In this document: positions 1 to 12,200 of the stretch, piece by piece
Layout of the letters: every line of letters starts with the position of its first letter
How positions within the stretch are numbered: position 1 is the first letter of the stretch
Origin: Durusdinium trenchii
Taxonomy: Eukaryota; Sar; Dinophyceae; Suessiales; Symbiodiniaceae
Direction: 5' to 3'
Assembly (NCBI GenBank): GCA_963970005.1
Contig: CAXAMN010021113.1
Location: 65,923 to 129,922 of the forward strand
Length of the DNA: 64,000 bases
The notes under the pieces: model-generated
Database searches by the model: none
Seen by the model: only the letters and a program-made list of their open reading frames with translations
Told to the model about the DNA's origin: nothing
Program-made: the position numbers and the translations under genes

Positions 1-813
1 GCCCTCCAGGAGCAGCCCGTGGTCCTTCGATCCGCGGGGGTTTTGACACCCCTTTTCCGAGACAGACCAATCCGCGAGCGAAGACCCGGATCGGGTGCCG
101 GAGATCGGATGGCGACGTCATGCCTGGAGCCGTGGTCTGGGTGGTGAACGTCAAGCTGATGGTTTTTGCAAGTCAAACAGATGAACATTGATCCCAACTT
201 TTGGATGGTTTTGCCTTGAGCCCACCGAGGTGATTGGGATTGGACATGCCGCCCATCAGAGCGACCCCCCTCCGGTCTCGCATGGCGCTTTTCGTGCGTG
301 GCGCTGCGAGAAGCACCGGCCAGGTGGACCTAAGTCTTTACGAGCAAGAGCTGATTCAGGCGAGGAGCTTCGAGGAGATGGGGCAGGTCAGGCTAGGAGC
401 TGAAGTAGGCCTGTTGGGAGTTTCGTAAACCTGTCTGCCTACACTCCGTTCGGAAGAAGAAGGTACAGATAAGAAGTCAGCTTCTATACCCCAGCTTCGA
501 AAAGAGTGCTGGAGGTTTGGTGGTTCAAGAGTTCCCTCCAGTCTCAGGGGATGATTCCTCAGGTTCCGGCTCCGACTCGAAAAAAGCCTGCACAAACTGC
601 CCCCCAAAATTCTGAAGCAACCCTTGGAACTCCCCGCATGCCATGCTACAGCAAAAGCTTAAGGCTTAAGTCGTTTCTTTCTTCATGTTTTGTTGACCCC
701 TACAGGGAAAAAATACCCATACTCAGGTAGTCGTGCCTTTGAATGATTCTGCTTGGTGTTGTATGCTCCTGTCTCTCGCTGGCTCGACCCTGCCTCGTCT
801 CCTGTCTCTTCAG
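1..813. other. Unassigned sequence, no gene recognised
   Basis: Short overlapping frames on both strands, none with a recognisable domain or paired splice sites. The last 30 bases form the pyrimidine tract of the candidate exon at 814. Confidence 0.5.
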
Positions 814-955
814 GCAGGGGCGGCCAGCAGCGACGTGGGGAATCCTCTGGACCTGCAGGACCCAGCGAAACTCCACGAGATCTACCTGAAGAGGCGCCCC
901 ATCCGCGCGTTTCTCGCCCCGGTGTTGTCGAGGACGATGCGGTCCGGGGCTTTCA
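814..955 (+). CDS. Candidate internal exon, unknown protein
   Basis: A long pyrimidine-rich tract (about 785-811) leads into CAG|G at 813/814. After it comes an open frame of about 47 codons that reads like a helical soluble protein, with the segment LDLQDPAKLHEIYLKRRPIR near its middle. The frame stays open into low-complexity sequence, so the 3' end is only estimated; an AAG|GG or a GT within 930-960 would serve. The acceptor fits the AG|G rule seen in the two assigned genes. I do not recognise the protein. It may belong to a gene that starts left of the window. Exon status is inferred from the acceptor plus peptide quality. Confidence 0.4.
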
Positions 956-1063
956 AGGGACTTTGGGAACCCCCTTTCGGGACGTCGTAACTTCGGGACG
1001 TCCGGTATTTGTACCTCAGGCTTTTTTTCGCCGTATACGCCGTATACCGGTAATAAGTCAGAG

Positions 1064-2001
1064 ATGATCACTCTTATTTTGTCCAAACAAACATCCACTG
1101 TGACTGGTAAGACCTTTACCTCCGGTGCCCTTATCACCCGATCTTCTGTCACCGAATCCTTCCTTGGGCCAAGAGAATACAGCGGTGCGATCCCGCCTGC
1201 CACCGCCAGGGGGAGACAACATTCATTGAACTTTAATTTTGATTTCATACTGGCTACCATGAGCCAGGCGCCAGTCAACATTACCCCGCCCATTTTGAGA
1301 TTGCAGACCGTTCAGTTCAAGCAGATGAACGAGTTGTTTGCAAAGGTCCCTTTTGGCATGCAGACTAAGAAATTCAACCTGTGCTTGACATGGTTAGAGT
1401 CTCAAGGATGTTTCCCTTTTCGGGGGCAGCGCATTGGAACAGGCGTTCCGACACCTTGGGTCGGTTGGGAATTCGTGGCTGGCTCCCTGCTTTCCATGAT
1501 GTCCCTAGACTTGCAAATGGTGCCTTAGGAGATTGACAAATTTCTCGAACAGACCAATCCTCCTGCTCGTAATCTTACCAATTCCTGGAAGAGTGGTTGC
1601 ACATCCCACTGTTGAGCATGCGCCACAGTTGCACATCACCTTTGAGGAGTTGGTAGTAGCTAACATTCGTCAGTTTTCACACCGATTCCTTCGCCGCTGG
1701 CCAATTCGCAATTGAGCTTCCAGTACACTCTAGCTGACTAGTTGTCTTTTTTCACAACATGTGTCCAGATAAGAAGGAAGGCGGGAAAACGTGCTGACTG
1801 GTAATGGGATATAACGTCTTGACCCAATTTATGCCCTGGACACAGGCCATTTTTTTGGGGTTTGGCGTCATGGTGGGTGGTTCTTCTTCCTTGGAGTGTG
1901 GACCACTTGTAGCTCTGCTCAGTTTGGTTGGACGCTTGTTTTTTAGAAAAATCGCGCAGAACTTTAGGAGCGGTGACCTACCAGTGCCTCTGGAAAGCTG
2001 A
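1064..2001 (+). pseudogene. Decayed protein-coding remnant, frames broken
   Basis: This stretch is AT-richer than its surroundings and carries protein-like reading frames in series on one strand. An ATG frame of 154 codons (1064-1528) ends in TAG. A second frame, +2 relative to it, is open at 1533-1715, and a third runs 1804-2001 with a hydrophobic segment. The first frame contains LFAKVPFGMQTKKFNLCLTW and no low-complexity sequence. Consecutive open frames separated by a stop and shifts look more like a broken single gene than like spliced exons, because no AG|G or GT/GC/GA pairs fit the breaks cleanly. The family is not recognised. A transposable element or an endogenised virus gene are both possible, and neither is shown. 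Confidence 0.3.
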
Positions 2002-2743
2002 AACGGGAAGTTGACTCGAGTTGGAGTTGGATTGTGTTCAGTGTTCAGTCGGATGTATATATACTAGTAGCGTCCCTGCTACTAATAGCGATGGCCTCCA
2101 ACCTAGTAGCTTCAAGTTGGTATTGTTTTTGGCGCCCACGGATATCAAGGGCCAAGAACCCACATGGTGTGACTTGAAACATTCGTGCTCTTCGCCGCGT
2201 TCGACGAACGCGAACGGCCGAGCCATTCCGGCGGTCTTAGCTGGTTCAGTCGGCCGAGCCATGTGGCGGGCTTGCTGGCTAACGGCAGCTTGTTTTCAGC
2301 TAACGGTTTGTCTCGGACTGATGGACATCCCAAAAAGCAGATGATCAGATGATCAGTAGAAGAAGACTTGGGGATGACTGGGTGGCCGACCCTGCGAAGA
2401 TGGGTCAACTCAATGACTGTCATTTCTTGGCGGCCAAGACATGTGAGCCACGGTCAAAACATGCGAAGACCACTTTAGTAAAGAGGGGTAGGTTTGTGCA
2501 CAAAACCCTGCAAAACGATAAGGTCTACCTCAAAACCGATAACCCCAGCGCTGTATATGGTCATAAGTATGCGACGAACTCAAAACGCTGTAAAACGATA
2601 AGGTCCACCTCAAAACCGATGACGTCCATTTTTTAGCTGAAGAAGAATAAGGAGTTTTGACCGTCCCTCATGTGTATTTTTTGTTCTTTTTATTTTGTGT
2701 CATCACGTCAAGCACTGATTGATTATGCCTTATATACGTACGT

Positions 2744-2774
<31 letters not shown>

Positions 2775-5700
2775 ATATATGTATATAGAACCTGAGTGGC
2801 CCCTGTTTTTGGAGCCAAAGCACGGTCTTTTCCTATCAAAACAGAGGTCAAGTGGGTTCTAGGTACATTGAAACTATTTGTTCGGATGATATCACGTAAA
2901 GATGGTCAAGACTGAGATTGTTCAGCATCACAGGGGACAGAAGACACTCGGTCATCTATAGGTCGCCACTCACGAAAAGTCCTGTGTCCGTCGAAAAAGA
3001 CGCCTCAGCCTTGCTTCCTCATGTAAGAGATCAGCTGCGTTCAAAACGGCACCGGGCGGACCTTCTCTTTCCTTGTCCCGTTCGGCCGGACCTCGGCCGG
3101 ACTCGAAACGGGTCGGCCGAACCGCCCAGGCGGCGGCGGCCCTTCCCCCGTCCGAACAGGTGGTCTTCCAGCCCAGCGAAGGCGAGGAGCCCAAGCAGTC
3201 ACCGGTCGTCCCCGGTCGCGAACGGGGTGCCGGTGCCGAACGGAGGATAGGAAGGAGTACAGGTGCCCCTGTCACCACCTCCACGAGGTTTGGATGGGAC
3301 TAAACACCACGCCTGGAATGTGACTCCTGGTACACTCTCAGATCAAACAGCCTTTCGCTTCTCTCTTCGATCCAACCCAGGGATCACTAAACCACATCCA
3401 CGTCGACCCCCTTCCCATTGGGTGTTTCCCGCAGGGGGGCCATCTCTTTTGCTTCAGAACTTCACTCGGATGACCTCCCTCACTTGCTTCATAACCCAAG
3501 CCGCAAGCCCATCCCACTTCTCCCCAAACCTGAGGTGTTTTGTTCCACAATGAGTCTACCCTTCTCCCATTCTCTCTCCTTATAACCCCAAAACCCTGGT
3601 CCGTTGACCCCTCTGTCCCCACCCCACCGCTCCACCGCTCCTCGGTCCGTTGCGCTTCCACCGGGTGAGTGCTGGGCCAGGACTGCGGAGTGGTCGAGAG
3701 TTCGAGACGTCCTTGAAGCTTTGCTCCGAAGAGGCCGAGGATTTGGGAGAAGGGTTGGGACCTCTGTGGGTGGGAGCCGAACTCGTCAGGTTGGTGTGAG
3801 ACGTTTCTTTGAGACGTCACAGACCGGACGTCTCATGGTCCAAAGGGGCTAGAAGGGTACAAAACATTTTTGCAGCGGGGGAAGAACGATTCATCAGGGT
3901 TTGAAAGAAGAGCCCCACACCAGCAAGCTATTCTTTTATGTTTTATTGAAGAGCACGTTTCTCAGGTTTGCCCAGAGCCCAGGATGGATAGCCTTGAGTT
4001 GGGTTTCCCTCTTCAACTCACTCTAACAAGAGTGGGTAAAATTGTTATCACAACTTTCTGGGATCAAGGTCCCTATGCTCTGGGAATTCAATGATGATCA
4101 TCATAGTCCCCATCCTCATCCGCGGATACTGGTACTAGTGAATAAGGACATGGCAAGTCCTCCCGTTGATTGGCAGAACTGTTTGCACACGCCACGGTGT
4201 TGGCCTTTTGGGATTCCGGCGTTTCAACAATCGACTTCATCCGAATCGACCGTCGATGATCTGTCCTTGGGGTTCTTGGAGTCCGAAGTCACCGCCGTCA
4301 CCGCGAAGCCGGAGGTCCCCGGACGGTTGAAGTGCCAGACCGAATCTGTTTCTATAGGGATTGGTGGGAACCCACGTATATGAAACCGTTGGAAAGTGCG
4401 GTGAACCGCTACTTTTCCATGTATGGAATATATGCCACCCCATTGACCTCTTTCTAAGTACGCAATGTGAATAGCTAGATCTTCCAGCTGCGGCGGGACA
4501 TAGGGGGTTATGGTCCGTAGTTCCCGCACCCTCCGAGTTCACACACATGAATAAGTGAAATGTGGATGGCATTGGACTACTTGGAGCTTGTTTCGGGTGG
4601 TGGTTTCTGTGCAGTCCCCATGCCCATCCGGGCTCCAAGTACCTCCTCAGAATCTAGTTGGACCATCTTTGAGGACTGAAAGGATCTTAGGTGAGGCGCC
4701 GCGGTCGGGGCCTGTTTCGGTGGTCCATGACATATCGCCGTGTGACGCGCGCGCGCGCGCGACGTCCTGTGTCGCGCGCAGGGCTGGGCGACAGAGAGGG
4801 TCTCCCTGCTGGTGCCCGAAGGGATCCGGCTGGTCAGGCCACCGGGATGCAGCGATTTCGGGGTGAAGGCACCGACTTCGCACACCCGGCTGTCGGGCTT
4901 TGATCAGACCGTGGTCCGAAGATGAGATGGAACAAGAACAGGCCGCATGCGGAAGTCGTTTCGAATATGTTGCAACAGAAGGGAGCTACAATGGGGCATG
5001 GTTTGCTTTCTCGGCGAAGCTGAAGAGATTGAACGCTTGGACATCCATCGCCATCATCCATTTTCTGTGTCTGGTGGTCTGGATCTATCACAAAGACCCT
5101 GATGAAGAAGGGAAAAGCACACCAAGACTCGATGGCGAAGCCTTTTCTCTCCTCAGTTTTGGGCAGGTTTCGCCATGGTTGACTAGTAGACTTCGCGATC
5201 TGACCCGCAGGTCTCGCGCCGTGGCGTCCGGCTCTGACGGGGACATTCACGAGACCGGTGATTCTCCGAATTCTGTCCACAGAATCCACAGCGGGAACTC
5301 GTTTGATTGAACGAATCGATCCAAATGGATTCGTTGGATTGGGGGGTTCGGAGACGGTTTTATCCGCAAGCTCCGGCCCCAGCGAGCGCCTTCAGCTCGG
5401 CGCTTCCACGCGTGGAAACTACGCGTGAGGCCATCCTCGAAACCTGGCTGGGCCTTCCGATGGGAGGGCTCGACGCTCCAGTTTGAGGACGCGAAGGGCT
5501 GGGTGGAACAGGGTGGAACTGCTAGCTGGGTGGCGCAGGATGGTGAGAAGTCTTTGACATCTTTGATGGCACGACAGTGGATCGGAGGGTGTCAAGCGAA
5601 TTTTTCACTGGTGAATGGTGTTGAAGAAATGCAGTTTTGCCGAGGATGGTGAGCTTTTATAGCAAGTGTTCCGGAGCATGTAAAGTGGTTCTAGCAGAAC

Positions 5701-8700
5701 TCCACCGACACCTTCGTGTTAGACGGACCCGCTCTCCGGTAGCTAAAGAGGTAAGAACACCCGAGATCCATTTGGTTCGGGTCCGGATTCCGAAAAAAAG
5801 ATCAAATTCTGCACAGTTTTCCCACCCAGGCCGGACCCTGGGGTCTGGGGTCGAACCAATCCCTAGGTTTTCAGGCACCGGGAAAGTGTTTCACGGAGCG
5901 TCTGGGCAGATGCCTGGAGCAGATCGTACACTCCCGATCTCACTGAGCATGGCACTTGGGTCCGACTGTTGTTCCTAGAGCTGCACCAGTGGTTTTCAGG
6001 GTCCCATGGTACTTTTCAGCGGTAGCTTCCAGGGTCCTCTCTCAATCGGCACCATCATGGACAGTGGAATTCACCCCCAAAGGCCCACGTCCGGGATTGG
6101 GAAACGGAAACTCAACGGCAGAACTGCTTTCGAGGCTGAGAGTCCCTTCTCGGGCGCCTTGGAATTTCAGCTTCACCTCGCGGCCGGCTGCGATTTTCCC
6201 AATGCCTCGGAGGCGGCGCAGCGGATGAAGTGACAACAGGTGGCCATGGGATATTTCAGTGGATGAACACCCTGCAAGTCGAACCACCATTTATTTGATA
6301 GCTTCTATACCAAACTACCATTGTTTTACAAAGGGTTTTACAGTTTTAATACTACAAAACCAGATCAACCATTAAAAAAAAGGCCTTTTCACTTCCAGGG
6401 AACAGTTCTTTGCACCTATTTTGATGTTCACCAAGGCACCATGGTTTTGACCCACTGCCCATGTGTGACGAACTGGGACTTCTCGAGCACCCAAACTCAC
6501 TCACTGTCCGCTGGCGCAGTTCTTGTTCGGAGGTTCCGACGAGACGCTCGTGCTCGAACAAAAGGACAGGACCCCATGTCTGCATCAGGACCCATGCCTT
6601 CACTGCTGGATCACACCCTAGGTAAAACTATTAGACATTTTGTTAACGTGGTGAGGTAAGAACCAGGTGACTTTCGACTTCGACTATACACATCCTTTGT
6701 TCCGAACTTTCTGGAGGTCATTCTACTACTCCAGGGCCAAACAGCTTACAAGTTCGAACTTAAGATTAGGCCCGGAACGTCCAGTCGACCTCTTTTCCAT
6801 TGCTCTGACTGTATAGCTGACCTGTGTTCAGGCATGTTCAGGCATTGACACTTTGGTGGCGCGCAGAGAATGGTCGAACTGGACTTCTCTTTGGGGTTTA
6901 GAGATATCAGCGATTTCCCTCCACTGGACACATCCAGGCCTTTATCCATGAGGGCCGCCGGGCGCTCCTGTGGCGCACCAGCCAGCTCTCACGTGTTGCT
7001 CGGCGTTGTCGGCTTGGAGTTCCGGCGTTTTGGTGCAAGGTCGGCTTGGATCAGGGCACGGTGGGCACGGCATGCTGTAAACAAAGAAACGCAGCTATAT
7101 ATAGTCAGCTATATATAGGCTATAGGTGGTGTTTTTCACACAGAACGCCCATGGGTGGGTGGCTTTTTGTGTTTTTGATCTGTGGCACATGGCGCAGTTG
7201 ATGGACTGGGTGTTGCGAACTTGGTGAGAAGGGCCCTTAAGGACCACTTTGCAGGGGTCAGGTCCACTGAAGGCCTCCAGCCTCCAGCCTCGTTCACTTG
7301 GGGGGAAGGACGAACCTTGGCGCTCAAACATGGGGTACCCCCCCAGTACCGGGTCGTCCGTGGGTGTCCCTGGATGAACAGGATGAAGACCTGCGTCACG
7401 TCCATCCTGGTTCCACCCGTGAACCGTGATCTCCTCGGTGGAACCTGCAAGGCTTGGGGGGGGAAAGCTGTGCCAAACTCAAGCCAGAGAAGAGTAGAAA
7501 GGCGATGAGAGATTCGGCGAGGGAAGTTGTCTGTCTCGAGTCCCCCCTGTGAAGAGGTCGGGTCCCAGGATCGTCGAGGTTCCGAAGCTAAATCAAGGTC
7601 GCCGCGTGGTTCATTCACTCAGTGAAACGGTGCCGAGAGAGTTTCATCCCTGACATACTGATGTTCAGCTTCACAAAGAGTCAAGAACCCCACCATCTCG
7701 AGTTTGGCTAGGTCCGAGTGGTTTGGGACCCAGCCAGTTCCCTTTTCCGCCAAGGGTGCCAATGGCACTGAGAGAACCAACCACTCTGGGGCATTCTTGG
7801 CTGTGCACCTGGGCTCACCAAATGGGCACAAGGTGAAAGTTTCGAGCCAGACGAAGGCCCTGGAAGTGTAAGACATTCCCTGGAAGTCCAAGACCATGTG
7901 AAAAATTGATAAAAAGGGTTGATCTGGTTTTGCAGTGTAGAATCCTTAGAAAAAAAACAATGGTTGTTATTCAGGATTCAGGCTATTACATAGTGGTTCG
8001 ACTTCTAGGGACTTCCTTCCACAAGCATCATCATGGCACCAGAGTGACTCATTGGCAGACGTCACGAAAGCTATCTGATATCTTCATGCGCCCTGTCACA
8101 TCTGGAACTATCGCGACTGGCGATCTATCTACCTCAGTGATTCACACAAAAAGAAATCGTGCCAATCCACCTCATTGATTCCATTGATTCACATGTTTTA
8201 TGTCTCAGATTCATTCAAGAACAACCGTTCCATGCCGTTCCATGCCATTCCTCTTTCTTGGTCGAAATAAGGTCCAACCCAACCCAACCCATCGTCCGGT
8301 GTTCGGAACCTGGTCTCTGGACCCGGACCGAAGGGTCCACGTTCCGGAACGGCCGCTTCCGCTTCCCCCGAAAGCTCGGAACCGCGACCCAGGAGTTTGG
8401 TCATGTAAACGTGGGCATGGCATGGCAACATCGGTCCTCCAAAGGTGCTGGACCGAAGGGTGAACGTGGAGGTTCTGGTCACCACTCCAAGTCACATAGG
8501 GTTCGTGGTTCGTGGCACCACGAGGGCTCTCGGATTGGGATCTTCGGATTGCCATGTGTTCTCCAGGTAACCCTGAGAACGTTTCAGGGAGTTTAGCACC
8601 TTCTTGGGGGGGATTGATGGTCCCTACGTGGACAGCTCGGTGAATCTCATTTTCCAGCTCGGGAGTCACAGCACAGTGGATGTTTCCGCCGTAGCCACTT

Positions 8701-9016
8701 CCACAGGAAGCATTGGTTTCTGGCTGGGACCGGGTTTCCGAACGATGAGATGAAAGAGGAGACACAGGAAGCATGTCCTCGATCAGTTCGGGTAGTTGAT
8801 AGACCTTCTGGATTCCCAACATGTGTTGATCATCCCAATCCCACGGAACCTCTGGCTGAAAAAGCCTCCCCATGATCTTGCTTGGCTTGATGTTCTCACT
8901 TTCCTGGTTTTGCTGATCAGGTGATTTCGATTAAAGCAAATCTTCCCCTACTATGGTGACATCATGGTGGTCTTCCCCTTCTGGGGAAGATGGCTTTTTA
9001 TTCTTTTCTTTTCCAG
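2002..9016. other. Gene-poor stretch with scattered foldback fragments
   Basis: No gene can be supported here. A 136-codon open frame (4900-5310, +) contains a hydrophobic run (AWTSIAIIHFLCLVVWIY) but has no ATG-based start or convincing splice sites, and the opposite strand is open across the same interval. A (CG)n stretch lies at 4744-4760. Fragments of dispersed repeats occur at 2062-2115 (CTAGTAG type), 3302-3331 (right end of the CAGGAGTCAC family) and 4628-4665 (GGGCTCCAAGTACC type). Confidence 0.5.
2740..2790. repeat. CA/TA dinucleotide microsatellite
   Basis: A run of about ten bases of alternating CA passes directly into about 25 bases of alternating TA, followed by TA-rich sequence. 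It is a simple repeat with no coding content. Confidence 0.9.
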
Positions 9017-9211
9017 GAAGATCCTGCACCATTCCCAGTGGCTCGGCCCTGCTCGGCCCGCCCATCTCCACCCGAGGAGTTCGGATCGCGCCTGTGCCGC
9101 GACTCCGAGGCGCGCGCGCGGCGGGAGTGGCGCGAGCGAAGAGAGCGAAGAGCCGGGGCGGGACGCGAAGCGTTTTGGGGGTCCCAAGGAGTGGGAGGAG
9201 ACGGTATACAG
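9017..9211 (+). CDS. Candidate internal exon, Arg/Glu-rich protein
   Basis: A T/C-rich tract ending in TTTTCCAG|GAA precedes 65 complete codons, and the frame closes at ATACAG|GTATAC, an ordinary GT donor. The exon is phase 0 at both ends (195 nt). The peptide is proline-rich at first (EDPAPFPVARP) and then strongly charged, with REWRERRERRAGAGREAFWG near the end, suggesting a basic helical region. Composition switches sharply to GC-rich at the acceptor, as expected at an intron-exon border. The family is not recognised. It is one of the better exon candidates left of the P450. Confidence 0.5.
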
Positions 9212-12200
9212 GTATACCTTATTATGTCAACAGATCTGTTTGGTCTTAGTGAGCTCATGTGAAATCTTTTGTTTCCGTGGATATGAACAAGAAGATGGAA
9301 GGGTTGGGGGGAAGAGGTGGGGATGGCTCCGCCGGCTCTGCAAGCTGAATGGGGGCATTCCCGGGTGCCCTGGTCCATCTTGGTCCCTACTGAATGAAGC
9401 ACTCCAGGACCTTCCCAGTGACCTTTTGAGATCCCAGAATGAGGGCACTTAGGCCTTGAAAAGGTCACTTACCAATCCTGAAGAGGTCACTGGGAAGGTC
9501 CTGGCTGGTCAGAAGAAGTCGCCATCATGGTGGATCAGAAAAAGACCTTCAGAATCTTCATTGCCACACGGTGCCATGTCCCAACCTGACATAGCGTTTG
9601 GTAAGTTGTATCAGTGAGAATTGAATCAATCAAATCGGTTTAGCCGTTTAGCCGGAGAAAACTGCCGTTTTTTTGCGCGACACCTAGGTGGAAGCTCTTT
9701 CAGGAATAGCTTGGTTGACCAACTGTGGGATCCTGATGTTTTCTGAAGACGGAGCTCCATTGCGAGCGGGGTAGGGTTAGTTTCATCACTTTTAAGATGG
9801 CAGAGGAAGGGGCTAAGAGGCTCGCTGAATCGATTTTTTCGGGCCAAGACGCAGCTGAAATGCACGTGTTGCAATCCCTTGTTCAACAAAGACTTTCCAA
9901 AACGAGGGAACGCCACCCTTGGAGGACCCTATTTCCGGGGTTCACTGCCTTCAGCCAGGATTCCGGTTTCTGGGCTAGGACATGGGGGGATAGGCTTACA
10001 TTTGGAAGGAAATGGGTCACAAGTTTGGATTATTTTGTTATGAGACTTGCCAGTCAAATGCGTTTTGTTTGATCTTCACTCCTCACGGGAGTCTTTATCC
10101 CTATTCCTATTCACAAAAGGCCACATGACACAGTCCAAGTTAACCCTGGTATTCCAACAACCATTGTTCGAAAGGTTTTTTTTTTTCTAACCCAATCACC
10201 CTTGTTTTACGACTACAAAACGAACTCAACGACTCACTCTTTCAATAGTCCAGGCTAGCAACTAGAGCTTCTTGGGATGGGGGCCATCTGGGGACCGTCT
10301 TTGGATGAAATCCAGGACCAGCCCTGGGATGCGATGGCTGAATGAGCACATCCCGGCAGTCAAGGAGGTGGGTGTCAAGAGCACCGGCTTCCCACGAGAG
10401 GGACGGCGTCCTCCGAAATGCCATGGTGTACTACCGTCGTTCTGGGAGGGTTCCTTCCTTGTCCGCGCTGTTCAGTGCCGAGGAAGTCGTCCCATCCACT
10501 CACCTTCGAAGGATTTCGGGACTCCAAAGCATTCTCGACTTCGGGATCTCTGTGGCTGTACGTCGACTGAGGTGAGCGCAGTGAGGTGAGCACATGCGGC
10601 GACTCGAGATGAAAGAGCGCCAGTGGTGTAGATTCTACAGAACAGTCCCTACAGATCCAGTCGTACCTTGTCACAAGGTGAGATGTCATGTTCGACACCG
10701 TCGGGTCCAGTTGTACCTTCTCTCTCCACTCACTCCGTGCACTCCGCACACTCCAGCAGTAGCCCGATGAAATCCATGAAGCATTTCCACTAATGAAATT
10801 CTTCCCACCAGGAGTCACAAAGGGGTGGTGTTTCCAAGTGGGTGGGTAATGGGCACCCCTATCCTCCAATTGGCACCCCTTTGTGGCATCCATCCCTACA
10901 TTTCATCGGGAAACTGCACTCGTTTGGTCAGGCCCCCAGCGATGAGCTCGAGGAGAAGGTCGTTGGATGCTGGGATCAATCTAGAGGAGGCCAACTAAGT
11001 TCTATCGTCCAGGCAGTCTGTTATTCTTTTGGACCGAAGGGAAGGTATCACTCCTGACCCCCCTCGAAAAGCAAGCGTGCAGCGTTGTACAGTCTTTCCA
11101 CAGATGAGCAGCTTTGCCTGCTTGCGTTGCAGATGGCCTTTCCGTTCCGAAACCGACATTCTTCCCAGGAATGACTGGCATTGGCAGTTCAAAAGGTCTC
11201 TGCTTGGTGCGGGGGGGGTTGAGCATTTTCTACTGCTTAATTCGGGCCAATTCGGGGCGCCTCACCTGCAGGGGCCACAGGGTAGCTGGGTATATTGCTG
11301 GGGGATGGTTCATCATTTTGTTGAGGGGCTCAGGGCTTGCAGGATTCCTCTTCATACCCAACTAGATCTTCTTTCACCGTGCAACCAATTCTGCATGTTC
11401 CTTTGGACCCTTGGACGACGCGTGACCCTTGGACGATGCGTCACGGCGGCCCTTTGCCTCGCCCCGGCCGAGCGACCCGACCGCTGCAAGGATTGGAGGA
11501 GGACAGGGCCTTCGATGGCCATGACGCCTTGAAGCCACACGAGCGCAGGACAGTGCGCGCCCGTGCGCGGAGGTGGGCGCGGATGTCCTGGTGGTGTTCA
11601 GAGGACGTATTTACTTATTTTTGGAGTGTTTGGTGAACGTTTCGAATGGGCCAAGTAGCGGGGAGTCAGATGCTGATGAGAGCTTCTTCTTGGAACGAAT
11701 CCAAGGATGTGGAAGTGAAAACTCCCGCGGCGATCAGGTCCTGGCTGTTCTTTGTTTTTGCGACACGGCACGAGATGTGACACGGCAAGCCGCTCATTCC
11801 TGGTCCAAGCAAACACCTATGCCTATAGCCTACAGCCTAAACCAGCATCCACTGCCAAGTTGTCTCTTCGTTGGCAGGTCCTCAGGGCCCCAATTGACAG
11901 ACAGGTCTCAAGCATTGGCCGTTCTGGTCGTGGTCGCGCAGCGCGCCCGAGACGACCCGCCCTGGTTCGTCCCGTGGGGTTTACCTCGTATGGTCGAACC
12001 CACCGTCTTCCCAGGAACGGGCGCCACGGAGTGCATGGAGGTCTGCGAACGACCGTTCGGTGCGAGGTCTGGGCCGGGTCGACCTGCCAAGAAAGGGGCG
12101 CCTTGCCCAAACCGCCCCTTCCCCCTTGTGAGTGGTCAATAAGTTGGTCTTTCTGCTCTCCACAATCAGAAGATTCCATCACGGTTCTGTAGAATGGCTC

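Noticed and set aside
4900..5310. 136-codon + frame with a hydrophobic run
   Set aside because: No ATG at its start, no convincing acceptor or donor, and the antisense frame (4834-5289) is longer.
8688..8712. Possible spliced-leader remnant (CCGTAGCCA...)
   Set aside because: Only the first nine bases agree with the dinoflagellate spliced leader; the rest does not, so chance is the better explanation.
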